Shown here: positions 24,986 through 31,626 of the stretch, piece by piece
How the letters are laid out: the number at the start of each line of letters is the position of its first letter
Numbering within the stretch: position 1 is the stretch's first letter
Source: Bradyrhizobium sp. SRL28
GTDB taxonomy: Bacteria; Pseudomonadota; Alphaproteobacteria; Rhizobiales; Xanthobacteraceae
NCBI RefSeq assembly: GCF_018596315.1
Contig: NZ_JAHEAG010000044.1
Span: 1 to 42,126, forward strand
Reading direction: 5' to 3'
Length of the DNA stretch: 42,126 nucleotides
Translations under genes and position numbers: made by a program
Notes under the pieces: model-generated
What the model saw: only the letters and a program-made list of their open reading frames with translations
Database searches by the model: none
What the model was told of the DNA's origin: nothing

Positions 24986-25355
24986 GGGATTTCTCCATCC
25001 GCGAGTGAGGACTCAGCTCAGGCTGTGATCGACGACCTCGCACTGCCTTCACTGCGGCCGGTCTCGCCTTATGTTTCACAAACACGCCCATATGTCAGAG
25101 CGCCCCAGGCGCCGTTCAATTGTCTTCGCCTCCGGTGATTCCGACCAGTCCGCCTGACGCATGTCAGGGAGTCAAAGCCGAGCCAGAACCTTGTCGCAAT
25201 TCAGAGATTCATTTCGGGCAATGATCTTGCGTGCGCGGGCCGCTTAGTTCCTGGCCGGTGGCCCGGTGCGTTGCGTTTTTGCCGGGGGCCGGTGACGGCC
25301 ATACTTATGCAATGTAACGGGCAGACTGCTATGCTTGAATCTATACCGTTGCCAT
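24986..25355. other. non-coding stretch
   Basis: These 370 bases show no frame with a ribosome site or family-like sequence, no tRNA-like fold and no strong hairpin that I can see. Confidence 0.4.
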
Positions 25356-25451
25356 ATGCAACGCTCGATTCATCGCGTCATTTTGGATGCCATCGTGACC
25401 GCGTCGGTGATCGTTCTCTTGCTGTATCTTGTATTTGGACCGCTAACCTAG
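25356..25451 (+). CDS. 31-residue single-helix membrane peptide
   Basis: The frame from the ATG at 25356 to the TAG at 25449-25451 encodes MQRSIHRVILDAI, then a hydrophobic helix VTASVIVLLLYLVF, ending GPLT. A positively charged N-terminus before a 17-20 residue hydrophobic run is what a small inner-membrane protein looks like. No good ribosome site is seen, which lowers confidence. It is one of four such mini-ORFs within 1 kb. Confidence 0.35.
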   Translation: MQRSIHRVILDAIVTASVIVLLLYLVFGPLT

Positions 25452-25467
25452 GCGCATCGGGACCAGC

Positions 25468-25548
25468 TTATCGTGCTCGGCTCGGCCACAAGGCGGCGGC
25501 GCCAATCCCAACGATAAAGATCACAAATAGGATCGACGCGGGGTCCAT
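25468..25548 (-). CDS. 26-residue single-helix membrane peptide
   Basis: The ATG at 25548 is preceded by AAGGAGGTGTC, a perfect ribosome site at good spacing. The peptide starts MDPASILFVIFIVGIGAAAL and ends WPSRAR, a hydrophobic helix with a basic end. The longer open frame to 25689 has no comparable ribosome site. The function is unknown; it would insert in the inner membrane with the basic tail in the cytoplasm. Confidence 0.6.
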   Translation of the reverse strand: MDPASILFVIFIVGIGAAALWPSRAR

Positions 25549-25640
25549 GACACCTCCTTGTGCTGAAGAGCATACTAGGCCAATAAATACTCCGGCGCGG
25601 CTAACGCGGCGATCATCCGATGGTATCGGTGTGGCCAAAC

Positions 25641-25663
25641 GATTGTACGCTCGATTGTGCGTA
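25641..25663 (-). repeat. 23-base near-repeat upstream of a mini-ORF, copy 1
   Basis: This sequence matches 26329-26351 at 20 of 23 positions (GATTGTAC, three differing bases, CGATTGTGCGTA). Each copy lies on the 5' side of a minus-strand mini-ORF, so it may be a shared control site. Confidence 0.45.
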
Positions 25664-25753
25664 CGATTGATATAATGAAAGATCTTCAATTATTTCAATG
25701 GGTTTTGACGGAAGGGCTCGTCCGCACAATCCAGAGGGTAATGAAGGAGCGCT

Positions 25754-25963
25754 ATGGTGACGCGCGAACAATTGCAATGGTACGACGAAAAGGCAGACAA
25801 CTCCGACTGGATCGACGCGCTCGCTGAATTGCGTCAGCGAGCCACGCGTGAAGGCCATTGCTATCAGCACGTCCAGGCGATCACCGTTGCGATCGATCAG
25901 TACGCGGAGAAGGCGCTGGGCAACCGCGACTACTTTCTCAACAAGCCTTACGGCGTCGGCTAG
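25754..25963 (+). CDS. small hypothetical protein (rhizobial family)
   Basis: A 69-residue soluble, mainly helical protein: TREQLQWYDEKADNSDWIDAL, ELRQRATREGHCYQHVQAIT, VAIDQYAEKALGNRDYFLNK. AAGGAG stands at a good distance before the ATG at 25754. I recognise the type from Bradyrhizobium genomes, where it is annotated only as hypothetical. There are no membrane segments and no catalytic motifs. It stands alone, with the minus-strand mini-ORFs on both sides. Confidence 0.75.
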   Translation: MVTREQLQWYDEKADNSDWIDALAELRQRATREGHCYQHVQAITVAIDQYAEKALGNRDYFLNKPYGVG

Positions 25964-26010
25964 GGATCCGGGCATCAATTGTCTGGCAGAAAGTAGTATC
26001 GCAGCCCTAA

Positions 26011-26100
26011 TCAGGCTTTGCGCGCTTGCCGCTTCCCCGCAACAATGACCGCAAGGACGGCGACGATCAGAACGATCAGACCGATCGTGTCTGTGTCCAT
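26011..26100 (-). CDS. 29-residue single-helix membrane peptide
   Basis: The ATG at 26100 follows GGGAGA. The peptide begins MDTDTIGLIVLIVAVLAVIV and ends AGKRQARKA: an acidic N-terminus, one hydrophobic helix and a strongly basic tail. Its DTDTIGLIVL start is matched by DTDIIGLIVF in the degenerate copy at 26220-26321, so they form a small family. The function is unknown. Confidence 0.55.
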   Translation of the reverse strand: MDTDTIGLIVLIVAVLAVIVAGKRQARKA

Positions 26101-26219
26101 TTCTCCCATAACGCCCCCTCGCATTTTCGCTGTGAGCATTAGGGTGCGTTCTTGCTGTAAGAAGGGACGAAAGGAGACCGGAAGGGGGAAATGCTCCAGC
26201 CTTTTCCGGCTTCAATGTG

Positions 26220-26321
26220 TCATCCCGGCGGGCACTTCCTGCGCCGTGAGAGCAAGGCGGCGATAAAAAAAATCATCAGCACAACGGCAAAAACGATGAG
26301 GCCGATAATGTCTGTGTCGTC
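26220..26321 (-). pseudogene. degenerate paralogue of the 26011 mini-ORF
   Basis: Reading from 26321 to the TGA at 26220-26222 gives DDTDIIGLIVFAVVLMIFFI, then AALLSRRRKCPPG, clearly related to the 26011 peptide. The codon before the first Asp is TTC, and no in-frame ATG, GTG or TTG occurs upstream for at least 12 codons. It therefore seems to have lost its start, unless translation begins at an unusual codon. Confidence 0.45.
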
Positions 26322-26328
26322 GAAAGCA

Positions 26329-26351
26329 GATTGTACAGCCGATTGTGCGTA
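26329..26351 (-). repeat. 23-base near-repeat upstream of a mini-ORF, copy 2
   Basis: This is the partner of 25641-25663. It sits directly 5' of the degenerate mini-ORF at 26220-26321. Confidence 0.45.
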
Positions 26352-26404
26352 GGCATGGCAACCGAAGTCAAAAACCTAGAAAATCAATATGTTATAGCAG
26401 ATTC

Positions 26405-26494
26405 TGGCGGAAGGGGTGGGATTCGAACCCACGGTACCCTTGCAGGCACGCCGGTTTTCAAGACCGGTGCCTTAAACCACTCGGCCACCCTTCC
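26405..26494 (-). tRNA. tRNA-Ser (UGA)
   Basis: Ninety bases including an encoded CCA. The acceptor arms GGAAGGG and CCCTTCC pair, with G as discriminator. The anticodon stem CCGGT/ACCGG encloses CTTGAAA, giving anticodon TGA for serine. A long variable arm is present, as expected for serine tRNA, and the T arm has GGTTCGAATCC. The integrase gene ends 73 bases beyond its 5' end. I find no second copy of any tRNA segment in the window, so an attachment repeat is not shown. Confidence 0.95.
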
Positions 26495-26566
26495 AGACCA
26501 ATAAATCAAGTGCTTAGCGTCAATTCACGATAGAACAAACCACGAAACTGGCACCCGATTGGCACC

Positions 26567-27709
26567 CTAGCGATTCAGCGCCGCGTTGATCGCCGCTGCC
26601 GCCTTGCCGTCGTCCTTTTGGAACAGATGGGCATAGATGCGCAAGGTGATATCTGGCTTTGCGTGCCCGAGGCGCTTGGAAATTGTCACGATATCCACGC
26701 CGGCATCAATGAGCTGGCTGGCGTGGGTGTGGCGCAGATTGTGGAACGCCAAATCAGGCATCTTGATCTGATCGGCAAAGTCGCTCCACGCCTTGCTGTA
26801 TCGCTTCTGAGAGGGCAGGGCATCGTCAAGGCCCGCGAATAGCAGGGCGTCCTGTAGCTTACCGAGCCCCATTGCCAGCCGACTTTCCAACTGCCCTTTT
26901 CGGAACTCGCGCAGCGTATCGACAAGGAAATCGGGCAGGGTGAGGTCCCGGCGGCCGGCCTTGGATTTGGGCGTCTTGAACCGGATGCCGTGCGCCTTGG
27001 TTTCCTCCAACGCCTCGCGGACCTGAATTACCTTTCGGTCGAGGTCGACGCGACCCCAGCGGAGCGCGAGCACCTCGCCAAGCCGCATGCCGGTGAACAG
27101 CGAAATCATCGCCGGGACGAATAGGCGGTGGCCGCGCACCAATTCGATAAACGCCGGCACGTCCTTGACGATCACCATTTCGTCGTCGTTGACCTTGGGC
27201 GCGGATTGAGAGGCGACGACGTTCTTAACGACCATTTCGTTCTTTGCGGCGTCGCGCAGCGCTTTCCCGAGCACGCGATGGGCATGGCCGATCGTGCGTG
27301 GCGCAAGCCCACCTTTGCCGTTCGCTTTGCCGCTGGTCCGCAGCGTCGTATGCCATTCCTCGATATCCAGCGTTCGCAGCTTTTGCAGCAACTTGGCGCC
27401 GATGTGCGGCACGATTTGATTTTCGACCAGCTCGCGATACCGCCCCGCCGTCCTGGCGCTGATGTCGCCGGCGGCTTCCCAATGGTCGACGCGGACACGC
27501 ACGAATTCAGCAATCGTGACCTTGCTCGGTTCGACGTATTTGGACTGGTTGACTGCCGTGATTAGTTCGGCCAGCTTGATCTGGGCCTGACGCTTGGTGC
27601 CGCGGAACGTTACGAATTGAGTTTTTCGCTCACCCGTCCTTTCGTCGCGGCTGGCATCGAACTTGAGCCGAAACGAATTCTTGCCGCGCTGCTGGATGTG
27701 GCCCTTCAT
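26567..27709 (-). CDS. tyrosine recombinase / phage integrase
   Basis: A 380-residue integrase. It has an AP2-like arm-binding N-terminus (about 1-55, RLKFDASRDERTGERK), a SAM-like core-binding domain (about 60-165), and a catalytic domain. The catalytic Arg is in FTGMRLGEVLALRW, the His-x-x-Arg in HNLRHTHAS, the second His in GHAKPDITL and the nucleophile Tyr359 in RIYAHLF; all are intact. Its start overlaps the stop of the upstream gene by ATGA. It lies next to tRNA-Ser, the usual place for such elements, but on the 5' side of the tRNA. It is predicted to be functional. Confidence 0.95.
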   Translation of the reverse strand: MKGHIQQRGKNSFRLKFDASRDERTGERKTQFVTFRGTKRQAQIKLAELITAVNQSKYVEPSKVTIAEFVRVRVDHWEAAGDISARTAGRYRELVENQIVPHIGAKLLQKLRTLDIEEWHTTLRTSGKANGKGGLAPRTIGHAHRVLGKALRDAAKNEMVVKNVVASQSAPKVNDDEMVIVKDVPAFIELVRGHRLFVPAMISLFTGMRLGEVLALRWGRVDLDRKVIQVREALEETKAHGIRFKTPKSKAGRRDLTLPDFLVDTLREFRKGQLESRLAMGLGKLQDALLFAGLDDALPSQKRYSKAWSDFADQIKMPDLAFHNLRHTHASQLIDAGVDIVTISKRLGHAKPDITLRIYAHLFQKDDGKAAAAINAALNR

Positions 27710-28311
27710 GACGTTTCGTCAACTAAGCCGGATACGATCTTGGCCAGCGCTTGCACCGTCTCACCACCGATCGAAACGCTGACGCGCAAGCCAGCGCTCT
27801 TGTATTTTTGCGCTAGAAATACGCTGCTATCGGGCGTTCGAGTGATCTTCACGTGTTTTGCCCCGCGACTCTCCAACCCAGCTTTAAGTTTTTTTGTCGT
27901 TTGCTCCCACTGGGGATTACTGCCGTCGAAGGTTATTGTGGCTAGGCCAGCATTCACTTGAACGCTGATTTCATTGACCCGCTTCGAAAGCGACTCGTCC
28001 AAAAGGATTCGGGTCAAAGCTGCCTGAAATACCTTGGCGCCGGTGAGGGGGCACTTTGCACCATGCACTGCGTTAGCCAACGACTCAGCGAGCGGACCGG
28101 CCTCCGCGAGGCTCACACTAGCGAGTAGTCCGATCAAAAGCATGGTCACTGATTCCTGTGTTGCGCGGACACCGCTGCCTGGACCATGGCCAACCGCTGA
28201 TTCCAACAGTCCCTCACGAACAAGGGCGCGCTGGCGTTCGTAAAGTGCGCCGGGTGTCTCGCCTAAGATGCGGGCGAGGTCGGGAATGAAGCTCTTCAAT
28301 GATGTTGCCAT
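27706..28311 (-). CDS. probable prophage repressor-like protein (wHTH N-terminus)
   Basis: A 201-residue protein. Residues 1-65 look like a winged-helix reader: FIPDLARILGETPGALYERQRALVREGLLES, then a Gly-rich wing. The middle is a hydrophobic helix region and the C-terminal 80 residues an alternating beta/alpha domain. I do not recognise a named family. A repressor role is inferred from three points: its position divergent from the excisionase-like gene, coupling to the integrase by ATGA, and a promoter whose -10 ends 7 bases before the ATG with no ribosome site. That last feature recalls leaderless phage repressor transcripts. Confidence 0.6.
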   Translation of the reverse strand: MATSLKSFIPDLARILGETPGALYERQRALVREGLLESAVGHGPGSGVRATQESVTMLLIGLLASVSLAEAGPLAESLANAVHGAKCPLTGAKVFQAALTRILLDESLSKRVNEISVQVNAGLATITFDGSNPQWEQTTKKLKAGLESRGAKHVKITRTPDSSVFLAQKYKSAGLRVSVSIGGETVQALAKIVSGLVDETS

Positions 28312-28318
28312 GGGAGGG

Positions 28319-28347
28319 TATATAGCGGAAATGTTGGGTGCTGTCCA
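28319..28347 (-). promoter_or_regulatory. sigma70-type promoter of the repressor-like gene
   Basis: On the minus strand, TGGACA (28347-28342) and TATATA (28324-28319) are separated by 17 bases. The start site would be about 7 bases after the -10, that is at or next to the ATG at 28311. The operator-like repeat at 28335-28353 overlaps the -35. Confidence 0.6.
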
Positions 28348-28353
28348 CCACTA
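28335..28353. promoter_or_regulatory. operator-like repeat, copy 1
   Basis: TGGGTGCTGTCCACCACTA is repeated with 3 changes at 28380-28398, 45 bases away. It covers the -35 of the leftward promoter, suggesting autoregulation. Confidence 0.5.
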
Positions 28354-28379
28354 TTGACAAATCATGGCGATGCAAACAG

Positions 28380-28398
28380 TGGGTACTACTCACCACTA
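28380..28398. promoter_or_regulatory. operator-like repeat, copy 2
   Basis: TGGGTACTACTCACCACTA is flanked so that AGTGG and CCACT face each other as an imperfect palindrome. It lies 14 bases before the excisionase-like start codon, a good position to block rightward early transcription. Confidence 0.5.
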
Positions 28399-28412
28399 AA
28401 GGAAAACCTACT

Positions 28413-28610
28413 ATGGACGTTGACCTGCAGAAACTGTTGAGCCGACCGACGATCACCGTGGACGATGCCGCCAAGGTGCTCGGTACCGGCCGGAACGCAA
28501 CCTACGACGCTGTGCATCGTGGCGAGATCGACACCATGCGAGTAGGGGGCCGCATCCTGGTTCTGACCGCTCCGCTGCGCCGCAAGCTCGGCCTGGAGGT
28601 GGCGGCATGA
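28413..28610 (+). CDS. excisionase-like HTH protein
   Basis: A 65-residue DNA-binding protein of the MerR-like excisionase (HTH_17) type: TITVDDAAKVLGTGRNATYDAVHRGEI, then the wing residues TMRVGGRILVLTAPLRRKLG. Such proteins bend DNA for integrase-mediated excision or act as small regulators. AAAGGAAAA precedes the ATG at 28413; the open frame from 28338 runs through the operators and is not used. It is divergent from the repressor-like gene and overlaps the next gene by ATGA. Confidence 0.8.
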   Translation: MDVDLQKLLSRPTITVDDAAKVLGTGRNATYDAVHRGEIDTMRVGGRILVLTAPLRRKLGLEVAA

Positions 28611-28861
28611 CCTTCCGCATCATCACAGAAACCGCGCTTGTGAAACGCATCAACCGCGTCCTGGCTCGGGAGCGCATCAGGCTCAAAAAGACGGGGCGTC
28701 CCGATCAGCCGTATCTCTTCGTTGATTTGCCGAAACGTCCCGAGGACGACGGGCGGCTGGTCCTTGTCCCCAAATTCCAGTGGCTTGAGGGGGCCAACCA
28801 TCTGATCGATCTAGGGCGCGACCTTGGAGTTCTCGGCTACGACGAAGCGGTGGCGATATGA
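28607..28861 (+). CDS. small prophage-associated hypothetical protein
   Basis: An 84-residue basic, soluble protein: ETALVKRINRVLARERIRLKK, then PYLFVDLPKRPEDDGRLVLVPKF. No domain is recognised. Both ends use ATGA overlaps, with the excisionase-like gene before and a 26-codon ORF after, which strongly supports a translated early operon. Confidence 0.65.
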   Translation: MTFRIITETALVKRINRVLARERIRLKKTGRPDQPYLFVDLPKRPEDDGRLVLVPKFQWLEGANHLIDLGRDLGVLGYDEAVAI

Positions 28862-28938
28862 ACTCGGACGCACTCGACTACGTTGGGGCACTGGTGAAGC
28901 TCTCGAACCATGAGCTTGTCGAGCCGCCCAACATCTAA
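28858..28938 (+). CDS. 26-residue early-operon peptide
   Basis: The ATG at 28858 overlaps the previous stop by ATGA. The frame runs 26 codons to the TAA at 28936 (NSDALDYVGALVKLSNHELV). A terminator hairpin begins 10 bases later, so the ORF is the natural last gene of this operon. Confidence 0.5.
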   Translation: MNSDALDYVGALVKLSNHELVEPPNI

Positions 28939-28947
28939 AACAAAAAA

Positions 28948-28973
28948 CCCTCCGGGGCACGACTCCCGGAGGG
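28948..28973. terminator. rho-independent terminator
   Basis: CCCTCCGGG pairs with CCCGGAGGG across an 8-base loop. An A6 tract on the left side gives a U-run for leftward transcripts; CTTCTAATC on the right is a weaker T-rich tail for the excisionase operon. It is probably bidirectional. Confidence 0.8.
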
Positions 28974-29052
28974 CTTCTAATCTTTGACCCGATCGACGTT
29001 GGCGCGCACGACGGGGACTAGCTTGGCAGGAACACCAGTTTCATACCGCATT

Positions 29053-29074
29053 ATTAGTCCCACGTGCAACTAAT
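29053..29074. promoter_or_regulatory. 22-base operator-like palindrome, copy 1
   Basis: ATTAGT and ACTAAT face each other around CACGTG, and the palindrome agrees at 18 of 22 positions. The 26-base block including the following T-run matches 30936-30961 at 22 positions. It lies 37 bases before the start codon at 29112. Confidence 0.55.
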
Positions 29075-29111
29075 TTTTCGATCGGGTCCGCACCAGAAAA
29101 GGACCCACCAA

Positions 29112-29378
29112 ATGCCTGAGACCATCATTTCCGCCAAACCAGATCAGCGAATCTGGATACTGAGTAACCAGCCCGGAAACCTGTTCAGTCTGATCGACGT
29201 GATCGCATGGTCCGTAAACGGGCAGGACATACCGGTGCCAATCACACCGTTCGGCAAGTTCGACGTAGATACGGGCTACGTGCTCGGCACCGAGACCGGA
29301 TGGGTCGCGCTTCCTAACGGTCCATTCTTCCGTAGCTCAACCGAGGTCGCCACCTATTTGAGGTCCCGCGGTGAGTGA
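29112..29378 (+). CDS. prophage-associated hypothetical protein
   Basis: An 88-residue soluble protein with mixed beta character: ISAKPDQRIWILSNQPGN, DVIAWSVNGQDIPVPITPFG, VDTGYVLGTETGWVALPNGP. The ATG at 29112 follows AAAAGGA at suitable spacing; the open frame before it crosses the operator. The 3' end overlaps the primase-like gene by 8 bases, so the two are coupled. No family is recognised. Confidence 0.65.
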   Translation: MPETIISAKPDQRIWILSNQPGNLFSLIDVIAWSVNGQDIPVPITPFGKFDVDTGYVLGTETGWVALPNGPFFRSSTEVATYLRSRGE

Positions 29379-30429
29379 CGGTACATTGCCGACCAGCATG
29401 CTCGCGCGGCTCCGGGGATTGACCTCGGAGCCGAAGGCACCGCGGAAGCCGAAGGAAAAGAAAGACGCCAAGCCCGGCGAGGCAACCCATGACGAGTTTT
29501 GGGCGTACCTCCCGGACCACAAATACATCTACATTCCAACTGGCGAACTGTGGCCGGCCGCGAGCGTTGATTCGCGATTGCCGCCGGTCGAAATCCCGAT
29601 GCGGGAAAAGCCGATCCTGGCGAGCAAGTGGCTGGATCAAAATCGCGCCGTCCAGCAAATGGTTTGGGCGCCCGGCGAGCCGACCGTTATTGAAAGCCGA
29701 TTGATGGCGGATGGCGGGTGGGTACACCACATCGGCGCCAAGGCGTTCAATCTCTACCGACCGCCACAAGCCCTGATGCCGCCACCGGCTGGCGTGGATG
29801 CGTTGCCATGGGTGCGGCACGTCGAGTACGTTTTCGGCGAGGAAGCGGACCATATTATTAGATGGCTGGCACATCGCGTGCAGCGACCGCACGAAAAGGT
29901 CAATCATGCGCTGGTGCTCGGGGGCGCGCAGGGCATTGGTAAGGATACGCTATTGGAGCCGGTCAAAGCGGCCGTTGGCGGGTGGAATTTTGCGGAGGTT
30001 TCGCCCCAACAGGTGCTCGGCCGGTTTAACGGCTTCCTAAAAAGCGTGATCCTCCGCATCAGCGAGGCGCGCGATTTGGGCGAAGCGGACCGCTACGCGT
30101 TCTACGATCACATGAAAGCCTACACCGCCGCGCCGCCGGATGTCCTTCGCGTCGACGAAAAATATTTGCGCGAGCATTCGATTTTGAACGTTTGCGGCAT
30201 CATCATCACGCCTAGCCGCCTCTCTTCGCGCAACGTGCTACAGCATCTGTTGCGCGACGTAACCTGCAAAAATCACAAGTTTTGCAGTATTTTCATTGCA
30301 TTGATTTCGCGACTGTTTCAACCTGCGAAAGTCGGGTGCAAAAGTCAGGGGCTTTCACATGGCGATTTACGGATACGCGCGAGTTTCGACGGACGGGCAG
30401 ACTGTGTTGGCACAGGTGGCCGCGCTTAA
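29371..30429 (+). CDS. prophage primase/helicase (DUF5906 type), C-terminally truncated
   Basis: Starts with GTG at 29371. Residues about 40-280 match the phage-type DUF5906 ATPase found with primases: an N-terminal substrate segment with MVWAPGEPTVIESRLM, a Walker A loop GGAQGIGKDTLLEPV, a Walker B/arginine region SEARDLGEADRYAFYDHMKAYTA, and the EHSILNVCGIIIT strand. In relatives this is followed by an Asn-rich sensor segment and a further 100-200 residues. Here family-like sequence stops at about 30213, and the frame runs on through the resolvase upstream region to 30429, overlapping that gene. It is probably non-functional. Confidence 0.75.
   Translation: MSDGTLPTSMLARLRGLTSEPKAPRKPKEKKDAKPGEATHDEFWAYLPDHKYIYIPTGELWPAASVDSRLPPVEIPMREKPILASKWLDQNRAVQQMVWAPGEPTVIESRLMADGGWVHHIGAKAFNLYRPPQALMPPPAGVDALPWVRHVEYVFGEEADHIIRWLAHRVQRPHEKVNHALVLGGAQGIGKDTLLEPVKAAVGGWNFAEVSPQQVLGRFNGFLKSVILRISEARDLGEADRYAFYDHMKAYTAAPPDVLRVDEKYLREHSILNVCGIIITPSRLSSRNVLQHLLRDVTCKNHKFCSIFIALISRLFQPAKVGCKSQGLSHGDLRIRASFDGRADCVGTGGRA
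30261..30346 (+). promoter_or_regulatory. candidate resolution (res) site
   Basis: Related 10-base motifs recur just before the resolvase gene: CTGCAAAA facing TTTTGCAG at 30264-30287 (8-base gap), TGCGAAAGTC at 30324 and TGCAAAAGTC at 30337. The first and third are part of a longer direct repeat, AACCTGC(A/G)AAA(A/G)TC. Several spaced half-sites upstream of the gene is the layout of a res site. Confidence 0.45.
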
Positions 30430-30910
30430 AGCCGCCGGCGCGACTAGGGTCTTTGCTGAGATAGCATCAGGCGCCAAAAGCGACCGTGCCCAATTGGCCA
30501 AGACGCTCCGCACCGTGCAGGCCGGCGACGTGTTGCTAGTGACGCGGCTCGATCGCCTGGCGCGCTCCACGCGCGACCTTCTAAACGCCCTGCATACTCT
30601 TGGCGAACGCGGTGTCGGCTTCCGATCGCTCGGTGATCCGTGGTGCGATACGACCAGCGCGCACGGCCGCCTGATGGTCACGATCCTGGCCGGCTTGGCA
30701 GAGTTTGAACGCGAGCTGATCCGAGCGCGCACGGGCGAGGGGCGCAAGCGAGCCAAAGACCGCGGCGTTCGGTTCGGCCGCCCGAGCAAGCTGACGCCGC
30801 ACCAACGGAGGGAAGCGCTGGCGCGACTCGCTGCCGGCGAGACGCAAGCGGATATCGCGCGCTCGTTTGCAGTGGATCCGACGACGATTGGACGTCTCCA
30901 AGCGCCCTAA
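30359..30910 (+). CDS. serine recombinase (resolvase/invertase family)
   Basis: A 183-residue small serine recombinase. The catalytic domain has YARVSTDGQT with nucleophile Ser10, LVTRLDRLARSTRDLL with the catalytic arginines, and the ILAGLAEFERELIRARTGEG dimer helix. The C-terminal DNA-binding part is RFGRPSKLTPHQRREAL followed by GETQADIARSFAVDPTTIGRL, a Hin-type HTH. The length and motifs are complete, so it is likely active. It lies inside the prophage remnant, directly after the point where the primase homology ends, suggesting it arrived on a small insertion. No transposase accompanies it. Confidence 0.93.
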   Translation: MAIYGYARVSTDGQTVLAQVAALKAAGATRVFAEIASGAKSDRAQLAKTLRTVQAGDVLLVTRLDRLARSTRDLLNALHTLGERGVGFRSLGDPWCDTTSAHGRLMVTILAGLAEFERELIRARTGEGRKRAKDRGVRFGRPSKLTPHQRREALARLAAGETQADIARSFAVDPTTIGRLQAP

Positions 30911-30935
30911 GTTGCGCCCGCACTCGCATTGTGAT

Positions 30936-30957
30936 ATTAGTTGCATGTGCAACGAAT
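30936..30957. promoter_or_regulatory. 22-base operator-like palindrome, copy 2
   Basis: GTTGCA and TGCAAC are perfect arms here. Together with copy 1 the sites imply a consensus half-site ATTAGTTGCA. It lies 15 bases before the likely TTG start of the terminase small-subunit gene. Confidence 0.55.
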
Positions 30958-30972
30958 TTTTGCGAGTTAAGT

Positions 30973-31626
30973 TTGAGTAAAAAGGGACCGCGCTGCTCAA
31001 TCTGCGACCATCCAGACCGATGGCGTATTGAATTGCTGCGCGCTGGTGGCGCATCGCTCGACAGCCTGGCTGAGAAATTCTCCGTTAGCAGAGACGCGAT
31101 CCATCGCCATTGGACTCGGCACGTTCATGACGATGCGAAGGCCAGTTACCTAGCCGGCCCGAGCCAAATGGAAGCCCTGCACGCCAACGCCGCGGCAGAG
31201 GGCGAGTCGGTGCTCGACTATTTCAGGATCGTGCGCACGGCGCTGATGTCCGCTATGACGGCATGCAGCGAGGCTGGCGATGCGCGCGGCGTGGCGCTGG
31301 TTTCCGGACAGCTCATTGCCACGCTGGAAAAGATCGGCAAGGTCACTGGCGAAATCTCTGCGTTCGCCAGCACGGTCAACATCACGAACAACAACGTCGC
31401 AATCATCAACAGCCCGATATTCGCACGGCTGCAAGCGGGCGTTCTCCGCGCCTTAGCACCGTTCCCGGCCGCTCGCGCTGCGGTCATGGCTGAGCTGCGC
31501 GCGCTTGACGCTGAAATGGCGGATGCGCCGGCACGACAGCCTAAGGCAGCGCCGGTTATCGAGCACGAACCGCTCCAGCCGCCCCAATTGTCGCCATGTC
31601 CAATCGAACTGCCGAGCAACGCATGA
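30973..31626 (+). CDS. putative terminase small subunit (zinc-finger/HTH protein)
   Basis: About 217 residues. The N-terminus has a CSICDHPDRW pair of cysteines, then ELLRAGGASLDSLAEKFSVSRDAIHRHW, a helix-turn-helix typical of DNA-packaging small subunits. A long helical middle follows with a short beta segment (VNITNNNVAIINSPIF), and then a Pro-rich tail. Assignment rests on the HTH, the length and its position before the large subunit, whose start overlaps this stop. The start is uncertain: TTG at 30973 fits the first coding-like residues (SKKGPRCS); the GTG at 30931 lies before the operator. Confidence 0.6.
   Translation: MSKKGPRCSICDHPDRWRIELLRAGGASLDSLAEKFSVSRDAIHRHWTRHVHDDAKASYLAGPSQMEALHANAAAEGESVLDYFRIVRTALMSAMTACSEAGDARGVALVSGQLIATLEKIGKVTGEISAFASTVNITNNNVAIINSPIFARLQAGVLRALAPFPAARAAVMAELRALDAEMADAPARQPKAAPVIEHEPLQPPQLSPCPIELPSNA

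Noticed and set aside
26405..26494. attachment-site duplication of tRNA-Ser within the window
   Set aside because: No second copy of the tRNA 3' or anticodon-stem segment was seen to the right of the integrase; the other end may lie outside or be lost.
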